Counted from the first letter of the stretch, positions 34,648 through 45,531 are shown. The stretch is 64,000 bases of DNA from CAVXSP01 sp963724645 (GCA_963724645.1 CAVRVJ010000010.1:186001-250000); one strand, 5' to 3'. Numbers and translations: made by a program. Notes: generated by a model from the letters alone, not told the origin.

Positions 34648-35196
34648 CTACTTGCCCTTGCCCCTCGCTTTCGCCGGTTTCGGCGCGGGCGGTGGCGGCG
34701 GCGTCGGCATTGGCATGTCGGAATTGTCGATGTCGCGCGTCACCTTCCACGATCCGTCAGCCTGCTTCTGGATCAGCACGAGGTACTTGCCCTGATCGTT
34801 CATCGGCGCGCCGCCGGCTTTCGGCGTGACCGTCATCGTGAAGGTGCCGCGGTCGTAGCCCCAGTCGCCAGACACCACCGTCTCGGCCGGCGTCAGCGTG
34901 AGCTTGGCTGACATCTGGCTGAAGAAATCCCGGTTGTAGGCGAGCAGCGCGTCCTTGCCACTGACCATCGCATGATGCGCGGGCATCGCGATGGCGTCGG
35001 CCGTGTAGCCCTCGACGACCTTCGCTGCGTCGCCGGCATTGAACGCCGCGGCAAAGTTGTCGCGCAGCGCGTTGATTTTGGTCGCGTCGTCACCGGTTGG
35101 CGGTCCCGGCGGCGCGGCGGCCGGGGCGCACGCGGCGGCGCCTGCGGAAATCACGAGAGCTGCGAGCATCGTTCTCACATGCGGTTTCATAGCCAT
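34648..35196 (-). CDS. DUF4440/SnoaL-like lipoprotein
   Basis: This 182-residue protein has a lipoprotein signal (MLAALVISAGAAAC with Cys at about 23), a Pro-rich spacer and an NTF2-like domain (RDNFAAAFNAGDAAKVVEGY, GKDALLAYNRDFFSQM, DWGYDRGTFTMTVTP, DGSWKVTRDIDN). A Pro/Lys-rich tail (PTPPPPPAPKPAKARGKGK) could bind the wall. This fold serves as binding or catalytic scaffold in many contexts, and no function is implied. Confidence 0.85.
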   Translation of the reverse strand: MAMKPHVRTMLAALVISAGAAACAPAAAPPGPPTGDDATKINALRDNFAAAFNAGDAAKVVEGYTADAIAMPAHHAMVSGKDALLAYNRDFFSQMSAKLTLTPAETVVSGDWGYDRGTFTMTVTPKAGGAPMNDQGKYLVLIQKQADGSWKVTRDIDNSDMPMPTPPPPPAPKPAKARGKGK

Positions 35197-35334
35197 GCCC
35201 CTCCCTCGGGCCGAGAATATCCGTCATCACGACGGCTGGTGACCATTTTCGGATGGCCCTGTTTTTTTATCACGCCGGTGCAAAATTCCGCGGATAATTT
35301 CGCGCGAGGGCGCACGCACGCGAGGAGCGCTGCC

Positions 35335-37786
35335 ATGAGATCCGCATTCACCCTGGATCTGGCGCGATGCCTACCGGTCCCTTCGGGCCACACCGGTCGT
35401 CACTACGATTGCGTTGTTGTCGCTCGCGCTCGGAATCGGCGCGAATACCGCACTTTTTTCCATTCTCAACGGCCTCGTCCTGAAACCGCTCCCCGTCCAT
35501 GAACCGGAGCGGCTCGTGTTTCTCGAGGACGGGTCGTGGACGAACCCGATCTGGGAGCAGATTCGCGATCGACAAATCCAGTTGTTCGACGGTGCGTTCG
35601 CCTGGTCGGCCGAGCGCTTCAACCTGTCGGACCACGGCGCGACCGACTATGTGGATGGGGCCTACGTGAGCGGGCGCATGTTCGACGTCCTGGGCATTCA
35701 GGCGATGCGCGGCCGAACCTTGACGGAGGCCGACGATCGCCGGGACGGTGGGCCGAGCGGCCCCGTGGCCGTGATCAGCTATGGTTTCTGGCAGCGTCGA
35801 TTCGGCAGCGTGGCCGATGTGATCGGCCGCCGCGTGGCGATCGAACGCCTGTCGTTCACGGTCGTCGGCGTGACGCCGGCTGGATTCCTGGGGCCTGACG
35901 TCGGCCGCTCGTGTGACGTCTACGTGCCGATTGGCGACGAAGCTCTGATCCGCGGGCGGAAAGCTTTCTCGACGGCCGCGCGACCTGGTGGCTCAACGTG
36001 ATGGCACGGCTGAAGCCCGGTCAGAGTGTCGAGCAGGCCAATGTGCTCCTGCGCCGCGTCCAGCCACAAATCCGTGAAGCGACTCAGCCGGTTGAGATTC
36101 AACACGGCTACCTGAGTGATCCGTTGACGCTTTCAGCCTCCGCCGGTGGCCGGTCGACGCTACGCACGCGATATCAGCAACCGCTCACGATTCTGATGGT
36201 GGTCGTCGGGGCGGTGTTGCTCATCGCCTGTGCCAACATCGCCAACCTGCTGCTCGCGCGAGCGACTGCGCGCCGACACGAGCTGGTTGTCCGACTGGCG
36301 CTCGGCGCCTCTCACGGCCGCCTGGCGAGGCTCCTATTCGTCGAGAGTCTCATCCTGGCCGTGGGCGGCGCTGCCTTGGGGCTCGTCTTCGCACAGGTTG
36401 GGAGCGCACTGCTGGTCCGACAGTTGACGACTGCTGCGAACACGGTGGTGCTCGACACGGCTCCTGACTGGCGCGTCACTCGCGTTCACGTCCGGAGTGA
36501 CGCTGCTGACGGCGCTGATTTTCGGTTTGGCACCGGCGCTCAGCGTGACGCGCGTCACGCCGAACGAGGCGCTCAAGGAACAGTCGCGAAGCGTGAGCGG
36601 CGATCGGCGGTTTGGCCTGCGCAACGCGCTCGTCGTGCTTCAGGTGGCGCTGTCGCTCGCGCTGGTCGTCGCCGCGGGTCTGTTCGTGCGGACGTTCTCG
36701 TCGCTGGCGGCCGTGCCGCTCGGCATCAATCCCCATCCCCTGCTCGTGGTGGAGCTGAACGTGCAGCACAGCGACGTGCCACCGGGACAGCGCGCCCAGC
36801 TCTTCGAGCGACTGCGTGAGGCGTCCGAATCCGTGCCGGGCGTCAAGACCGCCGCCGTCTCGCTCATCCGGCCCCTCAGCGGCCAGGGATGGAATGGCGT
36901 ACTGCAGCTCCCCGGCAGCGCCCTGTCCAATCGGCAACGACAGGCCTGGCTCAACGGCGTGTCACCGGGCTGGTTCGCCACGTTGGGCATGCGCATTGTC
37001 GCCGGCCGCGATCTGCAAAGTGCCGATGGGCCCGGCAGTCCGCGTGTGGCTGTGGTGAATCAGACCTTCGCGAACCGATTCTTTTCAGGAAACGCGGTGC
37101 TCGAACACGACATCACCGTCGGCGGCATCCGGCCAACGGTCTATCACGTCGTGGGTGTCGTCACCGACGCTGTCTATCGATCGCCCAGGGAAGGCGTGAC
37201 ACCAACGGTCTACGTGCCTGTCGCACAAGCCGATCGCCTGTGGCCCGATGTGACGCTCACCGTGGAGACGTGGCCTGGCGCGCGCGGTTCGATCGAACGG
37301 AGCCTGGTGGAAACGCTGAGCCGCGTCGACGCGAGGACGGCGTTCACCTTGCACTGGTACGAAGATCTCGTGCGGGTGCCGATGGCGCAGGAGCGGCTCG
37401 TCGCGATCCTCTCTGGATTCTTTGGCGGTCTTGCCCTGCTGTTGGCCGGCCTGGGCCTCTATGGCCTTACGTCCTACTCGGTGAACCGGCGCCGCCGTGA
37501 GATCGGGGTCCGCATGGCGCTCGGCGCGAATCCCGGCGGTGTCGTCCGGATGGTCCTCAGGCGCGTGGGCTGGCTCGTGGCCGCCGGGACGACGGCGGGC
37601 GCCGGCCTAAGCTGGTGGGCATCCAGGTACGTCGCGACGTCGCTGCTCTTCCATCTGGAGCCGCGCGATCCGGCGACGTTTGCGTTCGCGGCGCTCGTGC
37701 TGGTCGGTGTCGGCGCGCTGGCGGGTTGGCTACCTGCCAGGCGGGCGTCGCGAATCGATCCGACGCGAGTGCTCAGGGAGGAGTGA
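35335..37786 (+). CDS. ADOP-type ABC transporter permease (several frameshifts)
   Basis: This is a large MacB/FtsX-type permease of the acidobacterial duplicated orphan permease type, normally about 800 residues with two MacB-core plus FtsX units. Segments: helix one (TTIALLSLALGIGANTALFS), periplasmic MacB core, FtsX block one (LIACANIANLLLARATARRH), a linker (LIFGLAPALSVTRVTPNEAL), second core and FtsX block two (RREIGVRMALGANPGGVVR). Frame changes at about 35370, 35960 and 36485 are each repaired by one base. GAGGAG precedes the ATG at 35335. No ATPase is adjacent, as expected for orphan permeases. Confidence 0.88.
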
Positions 37787-37827
37787 CGGCCGCCGCCTCT
37801 TCCAGGCACGTGGCCAACAGTTTCCTT

Positions 37828-38454
37828 CTATCGCTTCGGATGCCCCATCTCCGGGACCACCCGCCCGAGAAACCCCTCGAGCGGCTGCTGATCCCCACCC
37901 ATTCGCATGTCGTCCATGAGGTTGATCATCCGCGCCTGCGACAGCGCCGTCGACACCGGCGTCTTCCGTTCACGAATCAGATAGGCGGCCCAGAGATGAC
38001 TCGCCCGCCACGCGATGGTGCAGTGCAGGAGCACCTTGCCATCCGCCGCCGCCATCGCCGCCGTGAAGGTGTCGAGTTCCTTCGGCCTGTACGGATTCGC
38101 GGCCGTGCCGCGCATCGGGATGTGGACATACTTGATCCCGAGCTCTTTCACGAGCGCGGCCTCATCGAACCCGACCTGCGCCATCTCCTCCGGCATGCGC
38201 AGATTCACGAGCGTCGTCACGCCCTTGGCCCTGAGCTCGCGGAGCGCCTTTTCCGTGGGCTGGCCCCCGATGAACATATCGTCGCCCACGCTCACGAACT
38301 TGGCCTGGAACATCCCCGTCGTATCGAGATTCACCGGGTTCGGCACCGGGCCGGTCTTGTCCTTACCGACAACACTCTGCGCGCTGACGGGAAGGGTGAG
38401 CGAGACGGCCAGCGCAGCTGCTGTGAGGGAGCGACACAGGGAGGAAGAGGCCAT
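37828..38454 (-). CDS. Exported tyrosine-phosphatase-like protein
   Basis: This 208-residue protein has a Sec signal peptide (SLTAAALAVSLTLPVSAQ) and a DSP/DUF442-like fold: FIGGQPTEKALRELRAKGV, TLVNLRMPEEM, IPMRGTAANPYRP and the P-loop HCTIAWRAS. The P-loop Cys and Arg have the C-x4-R spacing of DUF442/BLH proteins. The usual Gly in the loop is replaced, so catalysis is uncertain. The ATG at 38454 has GGAGGG upstream. It is convergent with the ADOP gene. Confidence 0.8.
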   Translation of the reverse strand: MASSSLCRSLTAAALAVSLTLPVSAQSVVGKDKTGPVPNPVNLDTTGMFQAKFVSVGDDMFIGGQPTEKALRELRAKGVTTLVNLRMPEEMAQVGFDEAALVKELGIKYVHIPMRGTAANPYRPKELDTFTAAMAAADGKVLLHCTIAWRASHLWAAYLIRERKTPVSTALSQARMINLMDDMRMGGDQQPLEGFLGRVVPEMGHPKR

Positions 38455-38774
38455 AGTGCCCTCCGAGAAATTGAACAGCCAATTACCCACAGATACATCA
38501 TGGACAGTCACCGATAGGAGCAAATCGAGCTTAACAGAAGACCTTGAGAAGACTCGTCTTGTTGTAGTCACTCGCCACTGGGCGGCACAGGGCGATAAAG
38601 GACACGGGACTGATGTCGCGCGCCCACCAAGGTCGCGAGGTTTGATATCGGCAACTTCTCGTTCGCGGCGTGGCATCATAGCCCACCACAACTCAGGCAT
38701 GGGTATCGGCGGCCCGGGATTTTCCGGCGCGGGGACGGCTGAAGTTTGCTAGAGTCGGCGCCACAGGAGCGACG
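38455..38774. other. Divergent intergenic region, phosphatase-like / acylase
   Basis: No gene is visible in these 320 bp. A weak TAGAGT -10-like box and AGGAG five bases before the ATG at 38775 suggest the acylase promoter and ribosome site at the right end. Confidence 0.4.
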
Positions 38775-40922
38775 ATGACCGGCCACAGGAACACCGTCTG
38801 GCAGCGCGGGCCCTCGGCCTTGCGTGTCGCACCCGTCGTCGTCCTCTGCCTCATCAGCACGGCAACCCTGCCCGTTCTGGCGCAGGCGCCGGCGAAGGGG
38901 ACGCGAGATCCTCTGGGACCGCTACGGCGTCCCGCACATCTTCGCGCCGGATCACCCGAGCCTGTTCTACGCCTACGGCTACGCGCAGATGGAGGCGCAC
39001 AGCGAGCTGCTGCTGCGGCTCTACGCGCAGGCGCGCGGCCGCGGCGCCGAGTTCTACGGCGAGCAGTACCTCGCCGCCGATCGCTGGGTGCGCACCAACG
39101 GCATTCCCGAGCACGGCGAAGAAGTGGGCGGCGGGGCAGAGCGCCGGAGTTCGGGCCGCTCATCGAGGCGTTCGTGCGCGGGCTGAACGCGTGGGCGGCC
39201 GAGCACAAGGCCGATCTCAGTCCCGAGGCGCAAGCGCGTGCTGCCCGTGACCGTCGAGGACGTCTACGCGCATTGCCTGCGCGTGATCCACTACGACTGG
39301 ATCATCAATCCCGCCGAAGCTCGAGGCGCGGCTGGCGCGCGCCGACGTCGAGACGCACGGCTCGAACGAGTGGGCGATCGCGCCGTCCCGCTCGGCGACC
39401 GGCAAGGCGATGCTGATGAGCAACTCGCACCTGCAGTGGGGCGACATCCACACCTATTTCGAGGTGCAGCTCACCGCGCCCGGCGTCACGTCGTACGGCG
39501 CGGTGTGGGTCGGCTTCCCGGTGCTGCGCCAGTGCTTCACCGAGTACGTCGGCTGGACGCAGACGACGAACAATCCGGCCGAGTCGGATCTGTATCGCCT
39601 GGTGCTGAAGGACGGCGGCTACGTGCTCGACGGCCAGGTGCAAGCCGTTCGAGACGCACACCGAGACCATCAAGGTGCGCGAGGCCGAACGGCACGCTGC
39701 GCGACGAGCCGCTCGACGGTGCGCCGCAGCGTGCACGGCCCGGTCGTCGCCGAGCGCAACGGCGCGCCGATCGCGATGCGCGTGGCGGCCATCGATCGGC
39801 CGCGGCTGTTCGAGCAGTTCTGGCGCATGGGCCTGGCGAAGAACCTCGCCGAGTGGCAGGCGGCGATGCGCATGCAGCAGCTGCCGCTCTTCAACACCGC
39901 CTACGCCGACCGCGACGGCCACATCGCCTACGTCTACAACGCGACGCTGCCGGTGCATCCGACCGGCGACTACCGCTACTGGCAGGGCGTCGTGCCCGGC
40001 GATCGCTCCGACCTGATCGCCACCGACGATTCTGCCCTACGACGACGATCCCGAAGGTGATCGATCCGCCGACCGGCTGGGTGCAGAACTCCAACGACAT
40101 GCCGTGGACGTCGGTGTATCCGATGATGCTCGACTCGACGAAGTTCGCCGCCGGCTTCGCCGCGCCGCAGGGCATCACCCAGCGCGCGCAGCGCGGCATC
40201 CGCATCGCTCAGCACCGCGCCCGGCGAAGATCACGTTCGAGGACATCAAGAAGTGGAAGCTGTCGACGCATGTCGAGACCGCCGATCAGTTCGTGGACGA
40301 GATCGTCTCGACGCGCGAAGGCGATGGGCACCGACCGCGCGAAGCGCGCCGCCGACGTGCTCGCGAAATGGGATCGCGCAGGCCGAGGTCGACAGCGACG
40401 GCATGCTGCTCTTCTACAAGTTCATGACGGCCGCCGGCCAGACTTCGACGCCATCGGCGGCTTCAAGGTGCCGACCGACGATCGGCGCCCGCTCGAGACG
40501 CCGCGCGGCTTCAAGGATCCGGCGAAGGCGATGGCGGCGCTCGACACGCGTGGCCGGCGAGGTCGAGAAGGAGTACGGGTCGCTGCAGCGTGAAGTGGGG
40601 CGACGTGATGCGCTTCCGCCGCGGCAACGCCGACGTGCCCGGCAACGGCGCGCCGTCGCAGCTCGGCGCCATCCGCACGATCGGCATCGCGCCGTTCGTG
40701 AACGGCAAGGCGGAAGCGCGTCGCGGGCGACACGTTCTACGCGGTGATCGAGTTCTCGACGCCGCAGCGCGCCGAGGTGCTGCTCAACTACGGCAACTGG
40801 TCGAAGAAGGGCTCGAAGCACGTCGAGGATCAGCTGCCGCTGGCCTCGCGCAAGGAGATGCGGCCGATGTGGCGGCGAAGAAGGACATCGAAGCCAACCT
40901 CGAGAGCCGCAAGGTGTTCTGA
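38775..40922 (+). pseudogene. Penicillin acylase family (Ntn-hydrolase) gene with about 15 frameshifts
   Basis: The family (PF01804) holds penicillin, cephalosporin and acyl-homoserine-lactone acylases that self-cleave in the periplasm. An exported N-terminus (VVVLCLISTATLPVLAQA) is followed by ILWDRYGVPHIFAPD, YAQMEAHSELLLRLYAQARG, then GSNEWAIAPSRSATGKAML around the nucleophile position (here GSNEW), NSHLQWGDIHTYFEVQL, VHGPVVAERNG and VMRFRRGNADVPGNG. The pieces jump among all three frames at about 38897, 39128, 39233, 39317, 39643, 39690, 39715, 40030, 40213, 40316, 40377, 40439, 40548, 40588, 40719 and 40872. No stop occurs inside any piece, so poor local sequence or very recent loss is likely. 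Confidence 0.85.
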
Positions 40923-41040
40923 GAAGAACGTCACTCCTTTGCGCGGGCTCACGTGTGCCAATGCGCGAGGATGGGAGATTCTCGTATCCCGATGGTCGAG
41001 TCCCGCCTGCCAACGGGAGACGCGAGCGAGGCTACGCCCA

Positions 41041-42520
41041 TCAACGTTTGCCGGCCCCGATTAGGACCACCCGCATCGAATCGGTGTGGCCCGGACCGGC
41101 GTCCGGCGAGCCGGCAAGGACCACGACGACGTCGCCCGCTTTGACGAGTCCGCTCGCCCTGGCCAGATCGATGGCGTGGCGCATTACATCCTCGGTGGAG
41201 GTGGTGGCTTCCGGCAGAAAGCGCGCGTGAACGCCCCAGCACAGGCACAACTGTCGCAGGGCACGTCGGTCGGGCGTCAATCCGTACAACGGCATCAATG
41301 GTCGCAGGCTGGCCATCTTCCGCGCGGTCGAGCCGGTACGGGTGCAACACAGGATCGCCGCCGCCTGCAGGTCGTGCGCGGCCTGCCACGCGGCGTGCGC
41401 GGTCGCCAGGTTGATATCTGAGAAATCCCGGCCCTCGAATGACAGGAGCCGCAGTTGCGCCGGATCCAGCTCTTCCTCCGCGCGGCACAACAGCCGGGCC
41501 ATGGTGCGCACGACCGCGACGGGATCGCACCCGACGGCCGTCTCGGCCGAGAGCATCACCGCGCTCGTGTGATCCAACACGGCGTTCGCGACGTCGGTCG
41601 CCTCGGCGCGGGTTGGCGCGGGCGATTCGATCATCGACTCCAGCATCTGCGTGGCAACGAGCACCGGCTTGCCGTTGCGAACGGTCTCCCGAATGATGCG
41701 CTTTTGCAGGTGGGGCACGTCCTCGATCGGCAGCTCGGTGCCGAGATCGCCGCGCGCCACCATGATCGAGTCCGACGCCTCGATGATCTCGGCAAGGTTG
41801 TCCACCGCCGCGGCGGTTTCAATCTTCGCCATCAGCCAGGGCGGATTCGGTCCCGCGGCCGCCCGGACCGCAAGCATCTCCGCCGCCGATCGGACGAACG
41901 ACACCGCCAGGATATCGACCGGCAGTCCAGCCAGTGCGTGGATCAGCTCGACGTCGTGCCGAGTCGGCACCGTCGCTCGATAGCGGCCGGTCGGAAGCTT
42001 CACCCCCTTGCGGCCCGACAGATGCCCGCCGTATGTGACCGTTGCCGACAACGACCCGGCAGTTCTCGCGTCCACGCGCAACTGAACGGCGCCGTCACCG
42101 ATCCACACGATGTCGCCGACGGCGAGATCCTCGACGAGTTGCGGGTAGTCGATGACGAGCGCCGATGCCGTGCTGGGTTGATGCGTGCCGGCCACAAGCG
42201 TGACGACGTCGCCCCTTGCCAGGTCGACGGCCGTCGTAAACGCGGTCGTGCGCACTTTCGGGCCGGGCAGATCGACCAGAATCGCAAGCGGCGCGTCCAT
42301 CGCATCCGCTTCCTGGCGCAGCACCGCAATGAGCGCTTTCTGTGACTCCAGCGTCCCGTGCGCCATTGTGACGCGCGCAACGTTCAACCCTGCCTCGCAG
42401 CAACCCTCGAATCACCTCCGGCGATGACGACGCTGGACCGATGGTGGCTACAATCTTCGTGCGCCGCGGCGCCGTGTGAGATGGGTGTGCGTCCAACATG
42501 CGCTGAGACGATGGCGTCAT
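41041..42520 (-). CDS. pyk: Pyruvate kinase (frameshift near N-terminus)
   Basis: The glycolytic enzyme making pyruvate and ATP from phosphoenolpyruvate. TKIVATIGPASSS, LVDLPGPKVRT, KIETAAAVDNL, MVARGDLGTELP and VATQMLESMI are all present, with a C-terminal regulatory domain (CCTRTGSTARKMASLRP). The main frame starts LNVARVTMAHG; the first 30 residues are in another frame up to about 42409 (EVIRGLL), where one base is missing. I start at the ATG at 42520, which has GGAG five bases upstream. Total about 492 residues, a normal length. Confidence 0.92.
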
Positions 42521-42571
42521 CAGCTCCACACAACCGACGGGCCGATCTGATTGAACGCTCACGCCGGGAAG

Positions 42572-43573
42572 TTACCAGCTGAATTTGAAGATGCTGGCGG
42601 TCGAGCGGCTCGGATCCGGCCGTTTGGGATCGTCGACCTTGTAACGATTCGGCACCGACGCCCAATCAGTGTAAATCGTGCCGCCCACGTAGAAACCCGG
42701 CTTGGGATTAACCAGGGTGGGCGTTTGCTTGTCGGTCAAGAAGAGCGTGTAAGCATGTTGCGGCTGGGTCGTGCCAGGCTGATCGTTCTGCGGCACGAAT
42801 TCGGGTCGGCCATCGCCGTCCACATCCGCGAATATCCAGGACACGTGCAGGAGGCGATGGTAGGTGCGATCGGCAATCATGCCGTGAAGCTGCGCGTTGA
42901 ACCGGTTGACAATCGATTCGGCGTCCGGACGCGATCGCCTCACTGCGAAATACAACGGCCGCGTCAACAACGGCGTCGAACCGAGGCTCAGCCTGGTCTT
43001 GGCTTCATTCGGGTAGTTGTTGACGACGAACTGGACGACGAGCTCGTCCATGAGCGCGTAGTCGGCCTTACTGCTGAGCAGCAGCGTGAGGCTGTCTTCC
43101 TCGCTGTGGGCACGCACGAACGCCGCACCCGACGTCTCGAGCGTATCGCCGTACGAGTAGCCCTCGACGATCGCGATCCGTTTGCCCTTGAGATCGCTGA
43201 GCGCCCGCGCCGACACGTTATCGCCCCGTCGCCCGACCAGGATCAGTCGATTCTCCAGGTAGGGTTGGGAGAAGACCAGTACACGTTCACGCTCGGGGTC
43301 CTTCCACGCCGCCGCGGTACCGTCGAACTCCTCGCTGAGGAGGGCCCGGGTGAACTGAGCGGGCTCGACAATCGTCGTCTTCGCGCTGAGCCCGACCCGG
43401 CCGAGCGCCGCCTCGACCAGGTCGAGCGCAAAGCGCGGCTGTCCTGGTTCGTTGGTGAACGGCGACCATGCCGTCGAGACCAGCCGCAGCGGGATCGTCT
43501 GCGCAGTCTGGGCAGCCGCTGCCGCCGCCAGGAACAGCGAGAGGAGAAGGATGGCAGTTGAGGGAAAGCGCAT
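42572..43573 (-). CDS. Periplasmic solute-binding protein (family 3) with C-terminal extension
   Basis: A signal peptide (FPSTAILLLSLFLAAAAAAQ) precedes a bilobed amino-acid-type binding domain (about residues 30-250: STAWSPFTNEPGQPRFALDL, LSDLKGKRIAIVEGYSYGD). The last 90 residues are unusual: ADVDGDGRPEFVPQND is a calcium-loop-like D-x-D-x-D-G motif, followed by a domain ending KFSW. No ABC permease or ATPase lies beside it, so it may be a sensor or scavenger rather than a transport subunit. The start at 43573 is favoured over a TTG seven codons upstream. Confidence 0.82.
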   Translation of the reverse strand: MRFPSTAILLLSLFLAAAAAAQTAQTIPLRLVSTAWSPFTNEPGQPRFALDLVEAALGRVGLSAKTTIVEPAQFTRALLSEEFDGTAAAWKDPERERVLVFSQPYLENRLILVGRRGDNVSARALSDLKGKRIAIVEGYSYGDTLETSGAAFVRAHSEEDSLTLLLSSKADYALMDELVVQFVVNNYPNEAKTRLSLGSTPLLTRPLYFAVRRSRPDAESIVNRFNAQLHGMIADRTYHRLLHVSWIFADVDGDGRPEFVPQNDQPGTTQPQHAYTLFLTDKQTPTLVNPKPGFYVGGTIYTDWASVPNRYKVDDPKRPDPSRSTASIFKFSW

Positions 43574-43886
43574 ACAGCAGATCCTCTTTCCCAAGACTAG
43601 TCCACTTCACACAGTTTGTCTCGCGACCCGCTGCCACCGCTCGCTTCGCTCGTGCGGATCGGCGGCGGCGCCGCCACTGCCCATGCCGCCCGCCCGGCCT
43701 TCGACGACTTGAGCGGGAATTTCTCGCTCACGTAGTGAATTATTCCGCAGGCGCGAACCGCGCAGCGAACCTGGCTGCTCGCGTCTACAACACATTCCCA
43801 ATCACTCACTGAGCACACGAATTGCATGGCGCCGTGCCGACACCGGATCTCGTGATTGTCCGGTTTGCGCGTCTGCGGAGGAACCT
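43574..43886. other. Intergenic region with doubtful minus-strand frame
   Basis: No gene is well supported here. A minus-strand frame at 43597-43899 contains a Cys-rich stretch (MQFVCSVSDWECVVDASSQ, CAVRACGIIHYVSEKFPLK) that could be a small protein. It overlaps the divergent start at 43887 and ends in low-complexity sequence. I leave it as a possibility. Confidence 0.3.
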
Positions 43887-44369
43887 GTGACTCCAACAAC
43901 TCTCGATGCTAAAGTGCACGACTTTCTGGCTCAGCAGCGCATCGCGGTGGCGGGCGTGTCGCGCAACCACAGTCACCACCCCGTCGGCAATCTGATCTAT
44001 CGCCGGTTGAAGAAGACCGGGCACGAGGTCTTCCCGGTGAATCCGCACATGCAGGCCTTCGAGGGCGATCGCTGTTATCCCAACCTGCAATCCATCCCGG
44101 GCGGCGTCGACGGCGTGGTGATCATCACGCGACCTGAGACCACGGAGCGGATCGTCCGCGACTGCGGCGACGCCGGGGTCCGCCGCGTGTGGATGCACCA
44201 ATCGATCGGAAAGGGATCGAGCGTCTCGCCGGAAGCCGTCGAGTACTGCCGTCAACGGGATATCAGTGTGATCGCCGGTGCCTGCCCGATGATGTACGGC
44301 GCCGGCGTCGACTTCGGACACACGTGCATGCGTGTGTTCATGAAACTCACTGGTGGGCTACCCACGTGA
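43887..44369 (+). CDS. CoA-binding domain protein (YccU type)
   Basis: A 160-residue Rossmann-fold protein of the CoA_binding_2 family: RIAVAGVSRNHSHHPVGN, VFPVNPHMQAFEGDRCYP, VVIITRPETTERIVRDC and a terminal GACPMMYGAGVDFGH. The domain binds CoA or a similar nucleotide; a role in CoA-linked redox or acyl metabolism is only inferred. The start is GTG with GGAGGA six bases upstream. Its stop overlaps the next small frame. Confidence 0.92.
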   Translation: MTPTTLDAKVHDFLAQQRIAVAGVSRNHSHHPVGNLIYRRLKKTGHEVFPVNPHMQAFEGDRCYPNLQSIPGGVDGVVIITRPETTERIVRDCGDAGVRRVWMHQSIGKGSSVSPEAVEYCRQRDISVIAGACPMMYGAGVDFGHTCMRVFMKLTGGLPT

Positions 44370-44503
44370 GGCGCCGCCGGATTGCCTGGATTCTCATCCT
44401 CATCGTCGACGTGGGATACATCGCGTCTGGCGCGGGAGCCGCGGCATCGCCAGACCACCTGCTCGGCCCGGGTGGCAAGGCGATCCCGTTGCCGGCCCTT
44501 TGA
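44366..44503 (+). CDS. 45-residue single-helix membrane protein
   Basis: A GTG at 44366 overlaps the CoA-binding gene stop (GTGA). The product starts RRRRIAWILILIVDVGYIAS (positive then one helix), then a short periplasmic tail with LLGPGGKAIPLPAL. The compact layout and charge pattern look genuine but no family can be named. Confidence 0.5.
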   Translation: MRRRRIAWILILIVDVGYIASGAGAAASPDHLLGPGGKAIPLPAL

Positions 44504-44553
44504 AGATCCGGATCGTCCCTGACGGTCCCACAAACTCGCCCCGAGCCTGGGGT

Positions 44554-45531
44554 TCACGGCGGCGCGGTGCCGCTCGCAATCAGGACCTGGCGATCGACAC
44601 CCATCAGCACCTGCCGCATGAGGGCGATCGTCTTCGCCTCGTCGAAGTAGCCCGAATGGATGTCCTGCGCGTCCTGCGGGATCAGCGTCGAGCAGTCCAC
44701 GTCCCATACGTTGTCCGGATGGCGCGTCGACCGGTCGAGCCCCGAGCGCCCCAGCCGCCGCTTGCCAAAGTGCTTGAGGCCGGCCGAGAGGCCGAGCACC
44801 GGGTCGCGTCCCGTGTAGAGCGCCGTCACACGATACGTGAGGTTCGCGATCGCGTCGCCATCGCTCTTGTCAATCGCCTCGCCGCCGCTGAACAGGTCGT
44901 TGTCGACGTCGGCGGCCACCATCAGCAGTTGGTTGACAAGCGAGACGAGCAGGGGCTGGTTGTTGCGCGTCCACGTGTACTGCATCGCCTTCTGCAGCAC
45001 GTAGTTGCCCATGCTGTGCGCGATGATCGACGTCTTGGCCTTGCACGCCTCGGCCGGATCCTCCGCGCCCGCCTGCTGCTTCTCGAGCAACCAGTCGTAG
45101 AACTCGTTCAGCACGACCGAGAGGTCCGGCGCGGTCTCGCGGGCGTCCATCCGGTCGGGCAGGTAGCCGAACTTCATGCCGTCCGAGGGCCAGCTGAACA
45201 GGAGACAGATGCCGAGGCCCTGCTCGCCGTCGAACATGTGGCGGCAGATGGACTCATAGCGGCGCGACGCGTCCGCCCAGTCGTTGTTGTAGCCGTGGAC
45301 GAAGATGGAGACGTGCTTCTGGCTCTCGTGCCGCGCCGGGTCCTCGATGAGCGGGAAGGCATCCGACGCCGCGACGAGCGACGCCTTGAACTGGGTCTGC
45401 GTGACCTTGGTCCAGTTCTTCAGCACGTCGAGCGGCCCGGCGTCGGCCACCCAATACGACAGGCCGGCCCGGTCGCTGCCCAGCCCGTCGGCCTTCTTGT
45501 TGCGGTTGCTGACCATCCAGAACTTCGGCAT
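44554..45531 (-). CDS. DUF900 alpha/beta hydrolase
   Basis: This 325-residue protein has the DUF900 pattern: HVSIFVHGYNNDWADASRRY, LLFSWPSDGMKFGYLPDR, TSIIAHSMGNYVLQKAM with the nucleophile Ser, VNQLLMVAADVDNDLF and a late His region. There is no signal peptide from the ATG at 45531 (MPKFWMVSNRNKKAD). A longer frame to 45885 lacks family similarity and overlaps the neighbour. Substrate unknown; members are putative esterases or lipases. Confidence 0.85.
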   Translation of the reverse strand: MPKFWMVSNRNKKADGLGSDRAGLSYWVADAGPLDVLKNWTKVTQTQFKASLVAASDAFPLIEDPARHESQKHVSIFVHGYNNDWADASRRYESICRHMFDGEQGLGICLLFSWPSDGMKFGYLPDRMDARETAPDLSVVLNEFYDWLLEKQQAGAEDPAEACKAKTSIIAHSMGNYVLQKAMQYTWTRNNQPLLVSLVNQLLMVAADVDNDLFSGGEAIDKSDGDAIANLTYRVTALYTGRDPVLGLSAGLKHFGKRRLGRSGLDRSTRHPDNVWDVDCSTLIPQDAQDIHSGYFDEAKTIALMRQVLMGVDRQVLIASGTAPP

